A program made the translations under genes and the position numbers. This document shows, one piece after another, positions 35,613 to 45,382 of a DNA stretch of 64,000 bases. Every line of letters begins with the position of its first letter. Within the stretch, counting starts at the first letter, position 1. Below the pieces are notes generated by a model. That model did no database searches, was not told the origin of the DNA, and saw nothing but the letters and a program-made list of their open reading frames with translations. Origin of the DNA: Treponema sp. (GTDB lineage: Bacteria > Spirochaetota > Spirochaetia > Treponematales > Treponemataceae). The stretch covers positions 1-64,000 of the forward strand of contig JAGCUI010000026.1 in assembly GCA_017962965.1 (NCBI GenBank). Direction: 5' to 3'.

Positions 35613-36566
35613 ATGAAAACAAGTATAATTGAGAAAGAAAACATCAATAAAAAAATACATCCCCGTCTTAGACTCGTTCTTAAAATCTTTTTAATTGTTC
35701 TTGTCTCTGCAGGTCTTGTAACTGCAATCGTTATCCCTGTAAAAAAACATTTTGATTCAAAGCTCACAGTAAAATCCATCGTAAAGCTCTGGGACGTTTA
35801 TGATTACCAGGCAATCTACGAAAACGGAAAAGCATTCTTACAAAAAGATCCATATAACAACACAGTTTTAACAATCTACGGTTATGCATGCTTTTTCCTC
35901 GCAGAATCTCAGAACGAAACAACACAGACTCAGGATTATTTAAATGAATGCATTACAAGCTTGAGAATGGCCTTGTACGATGCAAATTCATCTTTACTTC
36001 CACAGATTCAGTACATGCTTGGAAAAGCATATTTTCATAAAAACAAAAGTAATTCTTATTACTATTCAGACCTTGCAATCAAATATTTAAATCTTGCAAA
36101 GAAAAATGGTTGTAAGGAAAAAGACATAGCACAATATTTAGGAATCAGCTATGCAAACCTCGGTATGTCTGAATTAAGCATTGCAGCATTTTCTGAAGCA
36201 CTTGCAATCAGAGACTCTCCGTCTTTGCTTCTTTCTATTGCAGAGCAGTATTACAACATTCAGAATTATGACATTGCAGAACAGTATCTTTTCAGACTCA
36301 TCAAAACAAACGAGGATGATGACATTTTATTGAAATCCAAGCTCCTTCTGGCAAAAATCTACACAGATAAAGGAGACTATGATACAGCATTAAAGGAATA
36401 TGAACAGATTCTGGAAGTCTATGAAAATTCTGCAGATGCTTATTATGGAATTGGTTGTATATACGAAAAACAGCAAAATATAGTAAAAGCCCGCACTCAA
36501 TGGAGAAAAGCCTTGAAAATTCAAGTAAATCATCCTGGAGCGCAAAAAAAATTATCAATTTACTAA
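35613..36566 (+). CDS. membrane-anchored TPR protein
   Basis: About 317 residues with one membrane helix near residues 20-42, followed by tetratricopeptide repeats (for example YLNLAKKNGCKEKDIAQYLG, YDTALKEYEQILEVYENSAD, and the last AYYGIGCIYEKQQNIVKA). I start at ATG 35613, just past the RNase P RNA, and not at the upstream TTG at 35586 inside that RNA. It precedes mreB and may act in envelope assembly; this is inference from position. Confidence 0.8.
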   Translation: MKTSIIEKENINKKIHPRLRLVLKIFLIVLVSAGLVTAIVIPVKKHFDSKLTVKSIVKLWDVYDYQAIYENGKAFLQKDPYNNTVLTIYGYACFFLAESQNETTQTQDYLNECITSLRMALYDANSSLLPQIQYMLGKAYFHKNKSNSYYYSDLAIKYLNLAKKNGCKEKDIAQYLGISYANLGMSELSIAAFSEALAIRDSPSLLLSIAEQYYNIQNYDIAEQYLFRLIKTNEDDDILLKSKLLLAKIYTDKGDYDTALKEYEQILEVYENSADAYYGIGCIYEKQQNIVKARTQWRKALKIQVNHPGAQKKLSIY

Positions 36567-36634
36567 TTTTCTGATTTATTAATATATAAAATTGTAGTAT
36601 AATTTAGTATCACAAAATATGTGGGAGGAAGTCG

Positions 36635-37672
36635 ATGGCACTTTTCGACAAGTTTACAACAGATATTGGAATTGATTTGGGTACATGTAATACCCTTATA
36701 TACGTTAGAGACAAGGGCATTGTAATTGATGAACCTTCTGTAGTTGCCGTGGAGAAGGGAACTAAGAAGATTGTTGCAGTAGGTTCAGAAGCTAAACGAA
36801 TGCTCGATAAAACACCTGGTGGAATCATCGCAATCAGACCTTTAGCAGACGGTGTAATTGCAGATATCGACAGTACTGAAAAAATGATTAAGTACTTCAT
36901 CCAGAAGATTATTCCACGTCATCAGATTTTTAAATCAATCAGAATGAAAATCGGTATTCCATCGTGCGTTACCGAAGTAGAAAAAAGAGCTTTAGTTGAA
37001 GCCGCTTTGAACTCTGGTGCTAAGGAAGTTCAGGTAATTCCTGAAAGTCTTGCAGCTGCCATTGGTGCAAAAATTCCTATTTATGAACCAGCCGGCCACA
37101 TGATTTGTGATATTGGTGGTGGAACTACAGAAGTTTCTGTAATCTCACTTGGAGGCATGGTTGTTACACATTCCATCCGTATTGGTGGAGATAAATTTGA
37201 CGAAGCCATCGTTAAACACGCAAGAAACGTACATAACCTCATAATCGGTCAGCCAACTGCAGAAAGATTAAAGATTCAGATTGGTAACGCTGCTCCTGAA
37301 AAGACTATCGAAAAGATGGAATTAAAGGGAACAGATGCTATTACCGGTCTTCCACGCCGTTTGGAAATAGATAGCGTTGAAGTACGTGAAGCATTAAAGG
37401 ATCCTGTTACAAAAATCGTTGAAGAAATTAAAACTGTATTGGGACTTACACCTCCAGAGCTCGCTTCTGATATCGTAGAACGCGGTATTGTAATGAGTGG
37501 TGGTGGATCAATGCTCCGTGAACTTCCAAAGCTTATTTCTAAAGAAACTGGTGTACCTGTAATCCTTGTTGAAAAACCATTACAGTGTGTAGCTCTTGGA
37601 GCAGGTGAAGCATTTAATCTCTTTAAGAACATGAGCTCTGAACGCTCTGTTTATGACAGTTTGAATGAATAG
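36635..37672 (+). CDS. mreB: rod-shape actin homologue MreB
   Basis: 345 residues. ATP-binding actin fold with [32 protein letters not shown] and the C-terminal [13 protein letters not shown]. It organises the elongasome with the MreCD-PBP2-RodA proteins encoded next. A TATAAT at 36598-36603 and GGGAGGAAG precede the gene. Confidence 0.96.
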   Translation: MALFDKFTTDIGIDLGTCNTLIYVRDKGIVIDEPSVVAVEKGTKKIVAVGSEAKRMLDKTPGGIIAIRPLADGVIADIDSTEKMIKYFIQKIIPRHQIFKSIRMKIGIPSCVTEVEKRALVEAALNSGAKEVQVIPESLAAAIGAKIPIYEPAGHMICDIGGGTTEVSVISLGGMVVTHSIRIGGDKFDEAIVKHARNVHNLIIGQPTAERLKIQIGNAAPEKTIEKMELKGTDAITGLPRRLEIDSVEVREALKDPVTKIVEEIKTVLGLTPPELASDIVERGIVMSGGGSMLRELPKLISKETGVPVILVEKPLQCVALGAGEAFNLFKNMSSERSVYDSLNE

Positions 37673-37680
37673 TACCGGCT

Positions 37681-38553
37681 ATGGCAAAAAAGATACAGGC
37701 AAATTTTAAGATAAGAATACCTGAGATTGTTTTTATCTTCTTTCTGCTGTTTTCCGGTATTTCACTTGGATTCAGTACAGGTAGTTTTATCATTAACCTT
37801 AAAAATGTTGGATTCTCAATAATGTCTACACTGGAGAAGGGATGTAATTACATTTATTCTTCGGTTTCTAATACTGTGCATGCAGTTTCTGAATTAAAGC
37901 AGCTTAGAAAAGATTATGATGAACTTGTAATCAAGCTTGAAAATTACGAGGAAATGCAGCGTTCAAATGCAGATATTAAAAAAGAAAACCTCCGATTAAA
38001 GGAACAGCTTGACTTTGCCGTTTCCCTTGATGAAAAAAATATTCCGGCTCAGATTATTTCAAGAAACCTTGATTCAGCATATTCATATCTTACAATCGAT
38101 AAAGGTAAGGTAAATGGAATTAAAAAGGGAATGCCTGTAATTGCCTTCCAGAACGGAAACAACGGACTTGTTGGCAGGGTAGTTCAGGTTGGTACTTTTA
38201 CAAGCCAGGTAATGCCTGTTTATAACATCGATAATATTGTTTCTGCCAGAATCATGAATACCCGTGATTTAGGACTTGTAAATGGTCTTGGAAGCCAGGA
38301 TCAGCCGTTAAAGCTCAGATATATCCGTAAGAGTGTGGTAGACAGCCTTAAATTCGGAGACATAATTGTTACTTCCGGCGAAAACGATAACTATATGAAG
38401 GATATTCCTATCGGAACAATTTCTTTAATCAAAAACAATAACTACGATACATCGCTTGATATTGAATTAATGCCTATCATCGACTTTGCACGCCTTGAAA
38501 ATGTTGTTGTTGTAAATCCTAAAGAATTGAACGACAGAAAAAATAATGAGTAG
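37681..38553 (+). CDS. mreC: rod-shape protein MreC
   Basis: 290 residues: an N-terminal membrane helix, a coiled coil (about residues 70-110) and the beta-barrel pair typical of MreC (LTIDKGKVNGIKKGMPVIA, LVGRVVQVG). It scaffolds the elongasome in the periplasm. It begins eight bases after mreB. Confidence 0.93.
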   Translation: MAKKIQANFKIRIPEIVFIFFLLFSGISLGFSTGSFIINLKNVGFSIMSTLEKGCNYIYSSVSNTVHAVSELKQLRKDYDELVIKLENYEEMQRSNADIKKENLRLKEQLDFAVSLDEKNIPAQIISRNLDSAYSYLTIDKGKVNGIKKGMPVIAFQNGNNGLVGRVVQVGTFTSQVMPVYNIDNIVSARIMNTRDLGLVNGLGSQDQPLKLRYIRKSVVDSLKFGDIIVTSGENDNYMKDIPIGTISLIKNNNYDTSLDIELMPIIDFARLENVVVVNPKELNDRKNNE

Positions 38554-38565
38554 GGGAGCAAGAAA

Positions 38566-39096
38566 ATGTTAAAATCTTTATTAATCAGTTTAGCAATTCT
38601 CTTTTGTGCGACAATTCTTGAATCCTCAATTTTTACAAACATCTCGTTCTTTATTGTAGTTCCTGATATTCTTTTAATTCTTTCAATTTATTTTTCTTTA
38701 TTAAACGGAAAGCTTTACGGAGAAATAACAGGCTTTGGTTCAGGCCTCTTCCTTGATTTGATTACGGGAAGTCCTTTTGGTTTGAACTGCCTTTTAAGAA
38801 CAATAATCGGTTATGTATTCGGATTCTTTTCCAGAACTGTAATTATTTCCGGTCTTATTATGCCGGTTTTGAGCGTGGGAGTAGGTACAATTTTTAAACG
38901 TTTATTCTTGATGATTATTTCGTTTATCTTCCCAAGCATCAATCTTTATGTTTACAGCTTTATTTCAAAGGAATTCCTTTTTGAATTCTGCGCTAATATC
39001 GTATTTGCAATCATCATCTTTAAGATAATGGGTTTCTTTAAGAAAACACTTTCGCTTTATGATACAAGGGATATGATAAATCATGTTCAAGACTAA
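38566..39096 (+). CDS. mreD: rod-shape protein MreD
   Basis: 176 residues with about five membrane helices and the MreD hallmark LDLITGSPFGLNCLLRTIIGY. Its 3' end overlaps mrdA by 14 bases. Confidence 0.92.
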   Translation: MLKSLLISLAILFCATILESSIFTNISFFIVVPDILLILSIYFSLLNGKLYGEITGFGSGLFLDLITGSPFGLNCLLRTIIGYVFGFFSRTVIISGLIMPVLSVGVGTIFKRLFLMIISFIFPSINLYVYSFISKEFLFEFCANIVFAIIIFKIMGFFKKTLSLYDTRDMINHVQD

Positions 39097-40954
39097 TTCA
39101 GAAAAAGTAAGTAAAAATGCAAAGATTTATGTTCTTGGCGGTTTAATACTTTTTCTTTTTATAGTTTATTCTTCCTCTCTTTTCCACATGCAGATTGTAT
39201 TGGGCGAAGTTTATGATACTCAGTCTACAACAAACTCAAGAACCATTCGTGAGCTTCCTGCCCAGCGTGGTGAAATTTATGACAGAAATGCAACAGCACC
39301 ATTAGTAATTAATTCAGACTCATTTGCCGTTCAGCTTACAACTGCACAGATTCCAAAAGATCGTTATGATACAGTTTTATTAAGACTTGCAAACTATCTT
39401 GGAATCAGTAAAAACGACATTGAATCCGTAAAGGATTATAAAAGAAATTCATTCACTCCGATTCAAATTAAATCCAACGTGCCGTTCTCTGTAATTTCAA
39501 ATATTGCAGAAAACAAGGCTGATTTACCGGGAGTTTCATGGATTTCAAAACCAATCAGAAACTACCTTCATACTGAATCTCTTTCTCACGTAATCGGATA
39601 CGTTGGTATTATCGGAGAAGAAGAAACAACAATTCTTTATAACCAGGGATATAACGAAAATTCCATCGTAGGTAAATCCGGAATCGAAAAGCAGTACGAT
39701 TTACTTTTACAGGGAAAACCAGGACGCGAAATTACAACAATCGACGTATTGGGTCGTGTAATTTCTGATAAGCCTCGTATTGAACCTCCTGTTTCGGGTA
39801 ATAACCTTGTTCTTTCAATCGACTCAAGAATACAAAAGCTTGCAGAAGAAACTCTGGGTAACCGTGTTGGATCTGTAGTTGTATTAAAACCATATACAGG
39901 CGAAATTCTTGCCATGGTTTCCTATCCATTCTATGATTCAAACATCTTTACAACACAGGAAAACTTTAGTAAGGAATATAATAAATTAAAGCTCAACGAA
40001 AATAACCCGTTGATTAACCGTGCCATCCAGACAGAATATCCACCTGCTTCTACATTCAAAATCATCATGTCTACAGCCATGCTTCAGGAAAGGGCATTTC
40101 CTTCTACAAAGAAAATTGAATGTACCGGTGAGATGGAATATGGTGGACGTATTTTCCACTGTCACTTGCATTCAGGACACGGATGGCTTGATTTAAGAAA
40201 CGGTATGGCTCAGTCATGCGACGTTTATTACTGGACAATCGGACGTGACTACCTTGGTATAGATAAAATTGCTTCTTATGCAAAGGAATTCGGTTTTGGT
40301 AAACTTACCGGAATTGATATTCCAAACGAAAAGAACGGACAGGTTCCAACACCGGACTGGAAATACGAAAAATTCAAGGAAAAGTGGGTCGGTGGAGATA
40401 CACTTTCTGCTTCCATCGGACAGGGATACGTTCTTGCAACTCCTTTACAGATGGCAAATATGATTGGTATGGTTTCTAATGCCGGAAAAATTTACAAGCC
40501 TCACCTTTTAAACGAAGTTCGTAATCCAGATACTGGCGAAGTAATTCAGAAAACAGAACCGGAAGTAATCATTCAATCTACAATCGAAAATGCCGTATGG
40601 ACACAGGTTCAGGAAGCATTAAGATACACTGTAACAAACGGTACACCGGTTTATCCGATGCACAATAAAACAGTTAAGATTGCATGTAAAACAGGTACTG
40701 CCGAAGTAGACGGCTACAAGAACAGCTGGCACTCATGGCTTGTTGCTTATGCTCCGTATGATGCACCTCCAGAGGACAGAATCTGTGTTGCAACTGTAGT
40801 AGAAGCATGTAACAAATGGGAATGGTGGGCTCCTTACTGTACAAACATCATTATTCAGGGAATCTTTAATAACCAGACCTTTGATGAATCTATTACAGAA
40901 TTAGGATTTAAATATCTTATCAACTCAAATACAAGTGCCGGAAGAATGGAATAG
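39083..40954 (+). CDS. mrdA: penicillin-binding protein 2 (transpeptidase)
   Basis: 623 residues: one N-terminal helix (residues 17-37), a pedestal domain (QRGEIYDRN at ~61) and the class B transpeptidase with active Ser323 in the STFK motif, SCD in place of SxN, and KTGT near the end. Crosslinks peptidoglycan in elongation with RodA, encoded just downstream. Confidence 0.95.
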   Translation: MFKTNSEKVSKNAKIYVLGGLILFLFIVYSSSLFHMQIVLGEVYDTQSTTNSRTIRELPAQRGEIYDRNATAPLVINSDSFAVQLTTAQIPKDRYDTVLLRLANYLGISKNDIESVKDYKRNSFTPIQIKSNVPFSVISNIAENKADLPGVSWISKPIRNYLHTESLSHVIGYVGIIGEEETTILYNQGYNENSIVGKSGIEKQYDLLLQGKPGREITTIDVLGRVISDKPRIEPPVSGNNLVLSIDSRIQKLAEETLGNRVGSVVVLKPYTGEILAMVSYPFYDSNIFTTQENFSKEYNKLKLNENNPLINRAIQTEYPPASTFKIIMSTAMLQERAFPSTKKIECTGEMEYGGRIFHCHLHSGHGWLDLRNGMAQSCDVYYWTIGRDYLGIDKIASYAKEFGFGKLTGIDIPNEKNGQVPTPDWKYEKFKEKWVGGDTLSASIGQGYVLATPLQMANMIGMVSNAGKIYKPHLLNEVRNPDTGEVIQKTEPEVIIQSTIENAVWTQVQEALRYTVTNGTPVYPMHNKTVKIACKTGTAEVDGYKNSWHSWLVAYAPYDAPPEDRICVATVVEACNKWEWWAPYCTNIIIQGIFNNQTFDESITELGFKYLINSNTSAGRME

Positions 40955-40963
40955 GGGGTAGAA

Positions 40964-42283
40964 ATGAAAAAAAAGATATTTACAATGTTTGATTATTTTC
41001 TCATCCTCTTAGTTTCACTTTTGATTTTCTTTGGTGTTTTATTCATCTATTCTTCAAACATTAACTCTAACGGTGTGTTAGTATTAAACGAACATTCAAA
41101 ACAGCTTATGTGGGCTGCTATCAGCTTTGTAGTAATGATAATTTTTACGATTATCGACTATAGAAGATTTGGTAACATGTCTAAATTTTTATACAGTTTT
41201 GCCATATTTTTATTGATTATTGTATTAATTCCTAAAATAGGTATTAACGTAAACGGTTCACGAAGCTGGCTTGGTATTGGTTCTGTACGTATTCAGCCTG
41301 CAGAAATTACCAAGGTTTTATTTATTTTGTTCCTGGCATATTATCTTGATAACTCCAAGGAAGAAGCTCCTCTAAAAAGATTTATTATTGCATCCTTAAT
41401 TATGGGCTTACCGGTTGGATTGATTTTGCTTCAGTCTGATATGGGTTCTGCAAGTGTATTTATCCCGATTTATCTTATTATGTGTCTTTTTGCAGGCATT
41501 CCTATTAAGATGATTGTTTACGTTCTTGCAGTAGGTCTTCTTTCGATTTTCTATTGTTGTCTTCCTTTGTGGAACATGTATATTGCAAAGACTCCTGTAA
41601 AGCTGATTTCGCTTTTAACAATTACTAAATATCGTGCTATTTTGATTTTAGCTTCGGGACTTATCACACTTATTGGTGTTGTTGTTAGAAGATATTTCCA
41701 TGGTCCTAAATGGGCATTCTGGGTAACTTACGTATCTTCAATTTTCTGTATTTCGCTTATTACATCATTTATCTTTTCTAAGGTATTAAAGGACCATCAG
41801 ATCTGGCGTTTGATTATCTTTATGAATCCATATGTAAGCCCGGATCGTTACGGTTGGAATATCATCCAGTCTCAGATTGCAATTGGTGCCGGAGGATTGT
41901 TTGGTAAATCCTACCTGCATGGCCCTCAGAGCCACGGACGATTCTTACCGGAGCAGAGTACAGACTTTATCTTTAGTATCCTTTCCGAAGAATGGGGCTT
42001 CTTTGGCGGTATGCTTGTATTCGTTATTTACATTATTATTCTTTTAAGAATTCTTTATATCATTAAGCATACAAATTCAAACTACGGTGTTTATGTAGGT
42101 TCAGGAATATTCACAATGTTTGCATACCATTTCTTTATTAATATTGGTACTGTAATGGGAATAACTCCTGTAATTGGTATTCCGTTGTTCTTTATGTCTT
42201 ATGGTGGTTCTTCGTTATTAACAGCTATGATCAGCATAGGAATTATCCAAAGTATTAACTGCAGGCGTAAGGAATTAAATTAA
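40964..42283 (+). CDS. rodA: SEDS glycosyltransferase RodA
   Basis: 439 residues with about ten to twelve helices. SEDS landmarks are GSRSWLGIGSVRIQPAEITKV, LQSDMGSASVF (with the catalytic Asp), and GPQSHGRFLPEQSTDFIFS. Polymerises glycan strands as partner of PBP2. Last gene of the rod operon, convergent with purF. No clear terminator is visible in the following 147 bases. Confidence 0.95.
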   Translation: MKKKIFTMFDYFLILLVSLLIFFGVLFIYSSNINSNGVLVLNEHSKQLMWAAISFVVMIIFTIIDYRRFGNMSKFLYSFAIFLLIIVLIPKIGINVNGSRSWLGIGSVRIQPAEITKVLFILFLAYYLDNSKEEAPLKRFIIASLIMGLPVGLILLQSDMGSASVFIPIYLIMCLFAGIPIKMIVYVLAVGLLSIFYCCLPLWNMYIAKTPVKLISLLTITKYRAILILASGLITLIGVVVRRYFHGPKWAFWVTYVSSIFCISLITSFIFSKVLKDHQIWRLIIFMNPYVSPDRYGWNIIQSQIAIGAGGLFGKSYLHGPQSHGRFLPEQSTDFIFSILSEEWGFFGGMLVFVIYIIILLRILYIIKHTNSNYGVYVGSGIFTMFAYHFFINIGTVMGITPVIGIPLFFMSYGGSSLLTAMISIGIIQSINCRRKELN

Positions 42284-42430
42284 ATAAATACAATATGAAA
42301 TATTTAATAGTTGAATAGGTAAAACATGCTGCAAAATACACTTATTGGTAGACAGAATATACATTATGATAAGTAATATAGATTAGAAATGCCTTATACT
42401 GCCATTGCTTTATACGGTTAAAATTTCCCT

Positions 42431-43873
42431 TTATACCGGGTATTTACCGTTAAAACAGCCTTTACAGAAGGTATCATCACCGAATGCTTTTATCATTCCC
42501 TGGAGGCTTATGAATGCCAGTGAGTCTGCTCCTATTTCTTTTCTTATTTCTTCAAGCTCATGTGTACTTGAAATTAATTCATTTTTACTTGGTGTATCTA
42601 TACCTAAATGACACGGAAATTTTACAGGTGGTGAACTTACTCTAAAATGAACTTCCCTGGCACCGGCACGACGTAATATCTGAACGAGCCTGCGGCTGGT
42701 TGTTCCACGTACAATTGAATCATCAATGACTATTACGCGTTTTCCCATTAAATCACTTTTGATGGCGTTTAATTTTACAAATACCATGTTTTCACGTTCT
42801 TTCTGTGTAGGTGCTATAAAGGTTCTACCGATGTATTTATTCTTAATAATGCCTGTTACATAAGGAATACCGCTTGCTCTGGAATATCCCATTGCAGCAC
42901 CAAGGCCACTGTCTGGAACACCAATAACAACATCAGCTTCTACATTTGATTCTTCTGCCAAAACCTGGCCCATTCTGTAACGAGCTTCCTGAACCGGTAT
43001 TCCGTCTATCTCTGAGTCCGGACGTGCAAAATATACATATTCGAATATACAGGTTTGTTTTGTGTTTTTATTTATATCAACAGATTCCAAACCATCCTGA
43101 TTAATTACAACAATTTCTCCAGGCTCCACATCCCGTAAAAACTTTGCATTAACAGAATCAATTGCGCAGGATTCTGAGGCTAAAATATAGGCCTTGCCGT
43201 CCTTACATTTTAAGCTTTTGTCCCCTACTCCAGACTGACCTTCTAAAACACCAATACAAAGAGGGCGGATTCCGTTTGGATCTCTTATTCCTATAAGCAT
43301 GTTTTCTGTCATGATACACAAGGCAAAGGAACCTTTGATTAATCTTACAGTCTGCTTTACGGCTTCTATAAATCGTTTCTGGTTTTCTATACTTGTAAAG
43401 TTTTCTTTGGGGCTTGAACCCGGTTTTCCGCCGTTTTCTATGAATTTTTTAACTATGAGCTTTAGAATAACCTCTGTGTCGCTTGATGAAGAAAAGGTGC
43501 TGCCGCCGTCTTCCAGCATAGCCCTCAGTTCCTCGTAGTTTACAAGCTGGCCGTTGTGGCAGAGGGCTATGGAACCCATTTTAAATGAGTTTAAGAAAGG
43601 CTGGGCATTTTCGATTGTGCGGCCGCCGGCTGTGGCGTATCTAACGTGACCTACCCCGATATTTCCGCTTAATTTTTCAAAGTGTCCCTGTTCAAAAACA
43701 TCACTTACCAAGCCCATATTTTTGTGAAGCTTTATTTTAGATCCGTCCGAAACTGCAATTCCGGCGCTTTCCTGTCCTCTGTGCTGTAAGCTGGTTAATG
43801 CAAAATAACACAAGGATGCGGCATTTTCTGCTCCAAAAACGCCTGTAACTCCACATTCATCTTTAAAACCCAT
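42431..43873 (-). CDS. purF: amidophosphoribosyltransferase
   Basis: First step of purine synthesis: uses glutamine and PRPP. About 480 residues. The glutaminase nucleophile Cys7 follows a short propeptide (MGFKDECGVTGVFG), RYATAGG and HNGQLVNY are glutaminase blocks, and VIVIDDSIVRGTTS is the PRPP loop. I use the ATG at 43873, which follows GAGG. The longer frame start at 43933 lies inside the leader hairpin. It is preceded by an attenuator of the kind shared by the glnA, gltB, asnB and amt units, placing it in the nitrogen regulon. Confidence 0.93.
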   Translation of the reverse strand: MGFKDECGVTGVFGAENAASLCYFALTSLQHRGQESAGIAVSDGSKIKLHKNMGLVSDVFEQGHFEKLSGNIGVGHVRYATAGGRTIENAQPFLNSFKMGSIALCHNGQLVNYEELRAMLEDGGSTFSSSSDTEVILKLIVKKFIENGGKPGSSPKENFTSIENQKRFIEAVKQTVRLIKGSFALCIMTENMLIGIRDPNGIRPLCIGVLEGQSGVGDKSLKCKDGKAYILASESCAIDSVNAKFLRDVEPGEIVVINQDGLESVDINKNTKQTCIFEYVYFARPDSEIDGIPVQEARYRMGQVLAEESNVEADVVIGVPDSGLGAAMGYSRASGIPYVTGIIKNKYIGRTFIAPTQKERENMVFVKLNAIKSDLMGKRVIVIDDSIVRGTTSRRLVQILRRAGAREVHFRVSSPPVKFPCHLGIDTPSKNELISSTHELEEIRKEIGADSLAFISLQGMIKAFGDDTFCKGCFNGKYPV

Positions 43874-43885
43874 AATTTTTACCTC

Positions 43886-43945
43886 AAAAAAAACGCCGTA
43901 GACATAATTCCTCCGTAAAAGAATCATATCCACGGCGTCTTTGCC
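43886..43945 (-). promoter_or_regulatory. hexaloop/terminator attenuator in the purF leader (ANTAR-like)
   Basis: Read on the minus strand, GGC-AAAGAC-GCC (43945 to 43934) is a hairpin with loop A1/G4; flanking AT and GT extend it to 5-6 pairs. Its 3' arm is also the foot of a long terminator stem (43892-43939) ending in eight T residues. The two folds exclude each other. Only one such loop exists in this leader. Confidence 0.75.
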
Positions 43946-43954
43946 ATATATTTA

Positions 43955-43983
43955 ATTATCTTAAAATAACGTTTGTGTGTCAA
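43955..43983 (-). promoter_or_regulatory. purF promoter
   Basis: Minus-strand TTGACA (43983-43978), 17-base spacer, GATAAT (43960-43955). The predicted start near 43949 lies about four bases before the hexaloop hairpin. Confidence 0.8.
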
Positions 43984-43989
43984 TAAGCC

Positions 43990-45294
43990 TTAATTCTGGC
44001 CTGCTTTTTTGATTACAACACAGTTTCTTCCGTTTGTTTTTGCTTCATACATAGATTTATCTACGCGGTCAAAAACAATCTCTGCTGTATCTCCTGCAGT
44101 TATATCAGTAAGTCCAACGCTGCATGTAAGCTTTCCGCATTTTTCAAATTCAACACCTGCAATTTTTTCCCTTAATTCATCTGCAATTTTGTGAATCTGA
44201 TTTATATCCATATTGTAGCATACACAAACAAATTCTTCGCCGCCCCAGCGTCCCATTTTAATATCATAAGGCTCAAGAAAATCATTAACTTCCTTTACAA
44301 ACTGCTTAAGAACCTGGTCTCCAACAGAATGTCCGAATTCATCATTAACCTTTTTAAAGTAGTCAATATCGAGCATCATAAATGAAGCAATGTGGCCCTT
44401 TGTATTAAAGCGGTCTATAGCGTTTCGAATTTCTGTTTCAATTCTTCCGTGATTAAAGATTGAAGTAAGCGGATCTTTAGAAGCAAGCTCTTCGTATTTT
44501 CTTAAAGTATCAAAAAGCTTGATTGAATTTTCATGAATATCCTGAACCATAAATACAAACCTGAAGTCATCATTATTGCTTGTATTTGCACGGCTAAAGA
44601 TAAGTTTTACGTAAATAAATACGCCTTCTAGATTCTTCATCTGACAGTCAAAGGAAGTAGTCTGTCCCGGTGTAAGGTTGTTTTTAAGATATTCAGGATC
44701 TGTGCGTTCAAGAAAGAGCTTCTGGTCATCCGGCCAGATCATATTTACAATCATCATTCGCCAGTCTGTATATTTTAAATCGTAGCTTTGAGGATTGCTT
44801 GAAATTTCTGTAACATTGATGCTGTATGCAATATCTTTTACAAGGTCTACATACATTGAAAAAAGGAATGAGCTCTGGATTGTATCGATTTTTTTATCAG
44901 TCAAGAATTCCCTTAAGCTTTCACTGTTATCAAGCTCGTCCATCAAAAACATGTATTTACTTTGAATTTCATCAAGCGGATAAATTGAAATCTGAATAAG
45001 GTGGATTTTATCGTCAATAGAGATTTTGATACGGTCTACATATTTACCTTTAAACTGCCCTATCATCGGAATAAAAACATGGTAATCGTCGGCAATTTTG
45101 TCTGATTTATTGCTGAAATGAAACCAGAGTTTTTCTACAAGAGATTTATAATTTCCTTCTTCCTGTAAGAAAGTTTCAAAAAGTCCGTTTTTTTTGATTG
45201 TGCGATATTTATCTTCGTTTACGTCAACAATAATTATTGCGTCAATCTTTTCGAATAATAAATTAGAAACAGTTTCTTTTGTGTAATCACTCAT
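43990..45294 (-). CDS. GGDEF-domain diguanylate cyclase
   Basis: 434 residues. The C-terminal GGDEF domain (residues ~270-430) has the active motif GGEEF (351-355) and the metal/substrate segment MMLDIDYFKKVNDEFGHSVGD, so c-di-GMP synthesis is expected. There is no RxxD inhibitory site upstream of GGEEF. The N-terminal 260 residues hold one or two PAS-like sensor regions without membrane helices, suggesting a cytosolic signal. It is encoded upstream of purF; transcripts running on would meet the purF terminator. Confidence 0.88.
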   Translation of the reverse strand: MSDYTKETVSNLLFEKIDAIIIVDVNEDKYRTIKKNGLFETFLQEEGNYKSLVEKLWFHFSNKSDKIADDYHVFIPMIGQFKGKYVDRIKISIDDKIHLIQISIYPLDEIQSKYMFLMDELDNSESLREFLTDKKIDTIQSSFLFSMYVDLVKDIAYSINVTEISSNPQSYDLKYTDWRMMIVNMIWPDDQKLFLERTDPEYLKNNLTPGQTTSFDCQMKNLEGVFIYVKLIFSRANTSNNDDFRFVFMVQDIHENSIKLFDTLRKYEELASKDPLTSIFNHGRIETEIRNAIDRFNTKGHIASFMMLDIDYFKKVNDEFGHSVGDQVLKQFVKEVNDFLEPYDIKMGRWGGEEFVCVCYNMDINQIHKIADELREKIAGVEFEKCGKLTCSVGLTDITAGDTAEIVFDRVDKSMYEAKTNGRNCVVIKKAGQN

Positions 45295-45382
45295 AAAAAG
45301 CCCTCTTTACGGTATCTTTCATTATTACACCAAATTAACAAGTTTTCAATCATTTTTCTCTTGAGTGATGATAATAAAACAC

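Noticed and set aside
43874-43933. Longer N-terminus for PurF
   Set aside because: The extension translates the terminator hairpin; the ATG at 43873 has a ribosome site and gives the expected short propeptide.
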